A DNA stretch of 10,640 bases from Methylacidiphilaceae bacterium UBA1321 (GTDB taxonomy: Bacteria > Verrucomicrobiota > Verrucomicrobiia > Methylacidiphilales > UBA1321): the NCBI GenBank assembly GCA_002306945.1, contig DBTH01000051.1:7660-18299 (forward strand), in the 5' to 3' direction. Shown here piece after piece: positions 7,099 to 10,640 of the stretch. Every line of letters begins with the position of its first letter. Position 1 is the first letter of the stretch. The notes beneath the pieces were generated by a model. The model was not told the DNA's origin. It searched no databases and was given only the letters and a program-made list of their open reading frames with translations. A program made the translations under genes and the position numbers.

Positions 7099-9066
7099 AT
7101 GAACTGGCTCTTCCCCGGATTTCTGATGGCCGCGGCTCTGGTGGGCGTGCCGGTCGTGCTGCACTTTTTGCGCGGCAAACCGCGAACGATCATTCCGTTT
7201 CCGACATTGCGTTTTCTCGGGCCGAGCGCTTTGCGCGAGACGCGGCAACACCGGATTCGCCGCTGGCTGACGTTGCTGATGCGTTGCGCGTTGATCGCCC
7301 TGCTTGCGGCGGCGTTTGCGCGGCCGTTCTGGGCGAAACCCCCGACGCTCAATGGGAAGGCCATGGTGATTGCCGTGGACAATTCGTACAGCATGACGGC
7401 GGTGGATCACTGGGCGAAATTGAAGGTGTGGGCCGCGTCGCAGCTCGGCGGATTGAAAGCCGGTGACCGCGCGGGAATTTTGCTGATGAACCCGACTCCG
7501 CGCTGGCTTGTGCCGATGACCCCGAATCTCGAACAGGTTCGCACGGCCATGGCCACGCTCACTCCGGGTTGGCAGACAACGCATTACGATCCAGCGTTGC
7601 GGTTGGCGGGGCAAACGCTCGCCCAGACCGCAGCGAAACAAAGAACTCTCGTGTGGATGGGAGATCAACAGCGGCTCGGTTGGTCGGGTGTCGATTTCGC
7701 CAAGCCGTTACCCGCCGGAGTGAAGATTCTTTTCCCAGACGAACTGCTTCCGGTGGCGCAACAAGCCGCCATCACTCGTTTGCAGGTTGGCGGCACAGAT
7801 CGGAAATTCGTCGTCGAGGCGGCGGTGCGGTTGTACGAACCGGTGGTGGCGAAACGAACGCTTGTCCTGCGCGAGGGAACAAAAGAATTGGCCCGGCAGG
7901 AGATCGAGTTGAATGTTGGCGACGAACAGAAGGTTGCGATTTCGATTCCTAAGGAACCGACGCAAACGGAACTCGCGTTGACGGCAACGCTGGAGCCTGT
8001 GGACAATCTGCCTGCAGACGACAGCGCCTACGCGGTTTTTCAGGGCGAACAGGGCTCGAAGATTTTGCTCGATACGGTGGAAATGGCCGAGAACGAGGCC
8101 GATTATCTGGCCCATGCAGTCGATTCGATGGGCGTGGTGCAGGAGCAGCCGTTCCGCCGTGGGGATTTGCCTGCGGGAGCGTGGCCGGTGCGTTCGATTG
8201 CGATGTTGCGGGGCGAGGAAGCGTTCGGGAGCGAACGGGCGAAATGTCTGGATCAATTTCTGGCCGACGGCGGCACGGTCTGGATTTGGGTGACCGGAGA
8301 GCCGCAGCAAAAATCGTGGCTCGAACGTCATCAGGTAAAAATCACGCCGCTGCCTCTTCCTGGCGCGGAATTGCACCATTGGCAGGATTTCGATGTGGAA
8401 AGTCCGCTGCTGTCCGATTACGCGCAGAACGGGCTTTTGCCGTTGTTGCGGATCGAGTTTGAGGCAGGCTGGTCGTTGCAGTCGCCGGGTCTGGAGGGAT
8501 TGGCCAACTGGGAGAATAAAACGGTTGCGGCCGGAGTGCTCGGCGTGGGACGAGGACGCGTGGTGCTCTTTGGATTCCCTCCCAGCCGCGCGGCGTCGAA
8601 CTGGCCGGGGCAATCGTCCTTTGTGCCGTTCTTGCACCAGATGTTGACCGCTTTGAGCGCGCAGGGGAGTTTGACGCCGGTGCTGCGCGTGGGGCAGGCG
8701 ATTGTGTTGCCGGCAGAGAAGGGAACCTGGTCGAAGATCGCTGGGTCGGGAGCCTTGGCTCCTCAGGAGATCGCACACGCGGCGGTGACGCCCGAGGAAC
8801 CGGGGATTTATGAATACCGCTCGGGCAACAACGTCTGGCGTTACGCGGTGAATCTGGACACGCAGGAATCCGATTTGACTCCGTGGCCGCAGAAGAGCGA
8901 CTGGCTGGCCCTGCAATCGAAAGATCCGAATCCGGAGATGAAGGCGGTTGCCGATGCCGCGACGCAGGAACAGGGTTCGCAACAAAACAACTGGTGGTGG
9001 ATGGTGGCGCTGGCCCTCGTTCTGCTGCCGATGGAGCTGGCGTTGGCCAACCGGACTTCCCTATGA
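7099..9066 (+). CDS. BatA-like membrane protein with vWA domain
   Basis: This integral membrane protein has 655 residues. It opens with the BatA-type N-terminal double-anchor domain: helix about 4-24, the HFLRGKPRTIIPFPTLRFL linker (22-40), and helix about 57-75. A vWA domain follows with MIDAS DNSYS at 94-98, a threonine pair at T160/T161 (QTTHYDPAL) and D189 in WMGDQQ. Residues about 330-560 look like the glutamine-amidotransferase-like (flavodoxin-type) region often seen in such proteins, including CLDQFLADGGTVWIWV (about 389-404). A last helix (about 633-650) is followed by a short tail. Topology predicts that the vWA and central domains share one side of the membrane, probably the periplasm. 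It starts 7 bases after the DUF58 stop. Named batA genes occur in Bacteroides aerotolerance operons; direct orthology is not shown, so I give no symbol. Confidence 0.9.
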   Translation: MNWLFPGFLMAAALVGVPVVLHFLRGKPRTIIPFPTLRFLGPSALRETRQHRIRRWLTLLMRCALIALLAAAFARPFWAKPPTLNGKAMVIAVDNSYSMTAVDHWAKLKVWAASQLGGLKAGDRAGILLMNPTPRWLVPMTPNLEQVRTAMATLTPGWQTTHYDPALRLAGQTLAQTAAKQRTLVWMGDQQRLGWSGVDFAKPLPAGVKILFPDELLPVAQQAAITRLQVGGTDRKFVVEAAVRLYEPVVAKRTLVLREGTKELARQEIELNVGDEQKVAISIPKEPTQTELALTATLEPVDNLPADDSAYAVFQGEQGSKILLDTVEMAENEADYLAHAVDSMGVVQEQPFRRGDLPAGAWPVRSIAMLRGEEAFGSERAKCLDQFLADGGTVWIWVTGEPQQKSWLERHQVKITPLPLPGAELHHWQDFDVESPLLSDYAQNGLLPLLRIEFEAGWSLQSPGLEGLANWENKTVAAGVLGVGRGRVVLFGFPPSRAASNWPGQSSFVPFLHQMLTALSAQGSLTPVLRVGQAIVLPAEKGTWSKIAGSGALAPQEIAHAAVTPEEPGIYEYRSGNNVWRYAVNLDTQESDLTPWPQKSDWLALQSKDPNPEMKAVADAATQEQGSQQNNWWWMVALALVLLPMELALANRTSL

Positions 9067-10640
9067 GCGCGCCCGCACAGAAAACTCCGGGTTCCTCCCT
9101 GCCGCCGTCCGTCGTGCGGGAGTATCAATTGCGCCGAGTGCGCGTCCCCGTGCTCATTACTGCAACGCTCGGCCTAGCGGTGACCCTCGGCCTGATTTTC
9201 TGGATGCATCCGAGTCTGTCCCGCATGCCCAACTGGGGACGAATCGGCGGCCCGTGGTCTCTTTCCCTCGCGGCAACGGCGTTGGCTTGCGCGATTGTGT
9301 GGCGTTGGTTCCGCATTTCCGCGGAACAGGTGGCGCGGGAACTCGACCGCAAATGGGCGACGAAAAACCGCCTCGAAGCGTCAACCGAACTCAGTGGCGT
9401 CAATTCCCCGCTGGCGGCGGCGCAACAGGCCGAGGCGGCCGAATTCCTCAGTCATCAGCCCCAGCCGAAGTTGCGGCTCGATTTGCTTTTTCTCGCGCTC
9501 GCGACGGTATTGATGCTGGCTCATCTGGGAACCGCGACGGTCTGGATTGAGCGCGCGCCCAAGGCTCCCGTTGTGCCTCCCTCCGCGCCAAAGGCGTCGA
9601 TCCAGTGGAAGAGTCCGCGCGCGGAAATCAAGGCCACTCCTGTCGAGGAAGTGCCCCTTCTGGCCGTGGCCGAATCGACTTCGGGATTGAAAAATCTCGC
9701 GCTTTTGGTCTCGGTCAACGGTGAACTGCGCAAGACCTATCCGATCAAGATCGAAAAACTGGAAAAGCCGGGCCAACTCGAAGTGAAAACGTCCCTTTTG
9801 ATGGACGACCTCGAAGTCGAACCTTACGACATGCTTTCTTATTTCCTGCAAGCCGACCGGATTTTCTCCAAGCCGCTGCCGTCCACCGCGTCGGCCATTC
9901 AATTCGTCCAGGTGCGTCCGTTCCGTGACGATGTGCTTTATCCGCCGCCGGGTAATCGTCGACCTCCTGGCGGCGATGGGATCGATTTCCTGGAGTTGAT
10001 TCTCAAGATCAAGATTTCGCAACTCCTGCTCCTGAAACAGAATTTCGTTCTCGCCCACGCCGAGATTGATCACAAGGACGTGGCGTTTATTGAGGAGAAT
10101 GATCGCGTTGGCAAGGATCAGAATACGCTGGCGGATAAAACGAATGAAGTGAAGGATCGGGCTTCCAAGGCGGGGCTTCATCCCCTGGTTATTGATAAAC
10201 TCGGCGAGGCAGTGCCGCTCATGCAGGACGCTTCCGATAGAATTTTAAAGATCAAAAATGCGGAGGGGTTGCCTTTGCAGGGGAAAGCGTTGGCGGCCAT
10301 TACGGCGATTGAAAAGGTGATCCGAAAGCAAATCGCTCAAGCCAAGCCGGGTAATGGTGGCAAACCACCGCTACGCGATCCGTTTGGCGACGAGCAACGC
10401 TTCAAGCTGAAGTCGCGCCCGGAGACTCCGGCGGGCAGCCTTGAGCTGTTGGCCGACATGCAGGCGAAACTGGTCAACGACATTAAAAAACAGCCGACTC
10501 CTTCGACCGGATCGGGATCGGGCACGTCTCCGCAGCAGGACAAATCCACTCAAAATCAGAGCGGTCAACGTAGTGGCCCGCAACCTCGCCCGCAGTCTGG
10601 TCAACAGTCTGGTCAACAGTCCGGTCAACAGTCCGGTCAA
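9063..10640 (+). CDS. Large membrane protein, possibly DUF4175-like, 3'-partial
   Basis: An open frame of 526 codons runs from ATG 9063 off the right edge with no stop. The ATG overlaps the upstream TGA (ATGA, 9063-9066), implying translational coupling. Three hydrophobic helices lie near residues 28-48, 65-83 and 138-161. A conserved-looking helical stretch EQVARELDRKWATKNRLEAS (88-107) sits between helices 2 and 3. Then come a beta-rich region (about 180-300) and a long charged helical, probably coiled-coil, region (about 310-430). From about 480 it becomes low-complexity, Ser/Gly/Gln/Pro-rich. This layout and its place after a BatA-like gene match the large DUF4175-type proteins in MoxR operons, but I cannot confirm the family from sequence alone. 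The C-terminus and any further operon genes are outside the window. Confidence 0.8.
   Translation, partial: MSAPAQKTPGSSLPPSVVREYQLRRVRVPVLITATLGLAVTLGLIFWMHPSLSRMPNWGRIGGPWSLSLAATALACAIVWRWFRISAEQVARELDRKWATKNRLEASTELSGVNSPLAAAQQAEAAEFLSHQPQPKLRLDLLFLALATVLMLAHLGTATVWIERAPKAPVVPPSAPKASIQWKSPRAEIKATPVEEVPLLAVAESTSGLKNLALLVSVNGELRKTYPIKIEKLEKPGQLEVKTSLLMDDLEVEPYDMLSYFLQADRIFSKPLPSTASAIQFVQVRPFRDDVLYPPPGNRRPPGGDGIDFLELILKIKISQLLLLKQNFVLAHAEIDHKDVAFIEENDRVGKDQNTLADKTNEVKDRASKAGLHPLVIDKLGEAVPLMQDASDRILKIKNAEGLPLQGKALAAITAIEKVIRKQIAQAKPGNGGKPPLRDPFGDEQRFKLKSRPETPAGSLELLADMQAKLVNDIKKQPTPSTGSGSGTSPQQDKSTQNQSGQRSGPQPRPQSGQQSGQQSGQQSGQ
10593..10640 (+). repeat. 12-bp tandem repeat coding Gln-Ser-Gly-Gln
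   Basis: Four consecutive copies of CAGTCYGGTCAA (Y is T in the first two, C in the last two) start at 10593 and reach the window edge, so the array may be longer. A diverged unit, CAGAGCGGTCAA, lies at 10557-10568. The repeats are in frame and encode QSGQ units at residues 511-526 of the membrane protein. The third-position change shared by neighbours points to recent duplication by slippage. Confidence 0.9.

Noticed and set aside
6228..7394. Minus-strand frame of 388 codons opposite the DUF58 and BatA-like genes
   Set aside because: It spans two well-supported plus-strand genes and has no recognisable domain; it is a codon-bias shadow.
7708..8985. Minus-strand frame of 425 codons opposite the BatA-like gene
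   Set aside because: The product is rich in Arg, Gln and His without domain structure, while the plus strand carries the double anchor and vWA motifs.
9381..10181. Minus-strand frame of 266 codons near the right edge
   Set aside because: It overlaps the continuous plus-strand frame from 9063, which is coupled to its upstream gene and has three membrane helices.
10593..10640. Possible CRISPR-like array
   Set aside because: The units are contiguous 12-mers without spacers and in frame with a coding sequence; they are a coding microrepeat.

Overview
The window looks like part of a moderately GC-rich bacterial chromosome. The gene content suggests a Verrucomicrobiota or related PVC-type heterotroph: a divergent family 28 pectin-type glycoside hydrolase, a DUF3857/transglutaminase protein, and a MoxR-DUF58-BatA-type operon. 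Shine-Dalgarno sequences are also weak. The phylum is an inference from gene style, not from any marker gene.

Layout. Bases 1-1446 hold a GH28-family glycosidase on the plus strand; its frame is open to the left edge. Bases 1447-2153 are a low-density spacer. It carries two near-identical GC-rich hairpins (1530-1546 and 1604-1623), a frameshifted gene remnant on the minus strand (about 2025-1629), and a perfect 10-bp inverted repeat (2123-2154) that touches the 3' end of a tRNA. A tRNA-Leu(CAG) gene lies on the minus strand at 2154-2234. Bases 2235-2433 contain a 15-bp inverted repeat with one mismatch (2315-2358), a candidate operator for the operon that follows.

From 2434 (or 2452) to the right edge runs one tight plus-strand operon of five genes. 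In order they are: (1) an exported protein with an N-terminal peptidase C13-like domain that seems to lack its catalytic cysteine, then DUF3857 and a transglutaminase-like domain with an intact Cys-His-Asp triad; (2) a MoxR-family AAA+ ATPase; (3) a DUF58 protein with a vWA-type MIDAS motif; (4) a BatA-like membrane protein with its own vWA domain; (5) a large three-helix membrane protein, possibly DUF4175-like, whose stop codon lies beyond the window and whose end is a Ser-Gly-Gln-Gln repeat. Gaps are 28, 16 and 7 bases, and the last junction is an ATGA overlap.

By analogy with characterised MoxR/vWA systems, the ATPase probably works with the DUF58 and BatA-like proteins to remodel or mature a target at the cell envelope. 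The transglutaminase-like protein and the Gln-rich membrane protein would act on the outer face of the membrane. What the system acts on cannot be read from the sequence.
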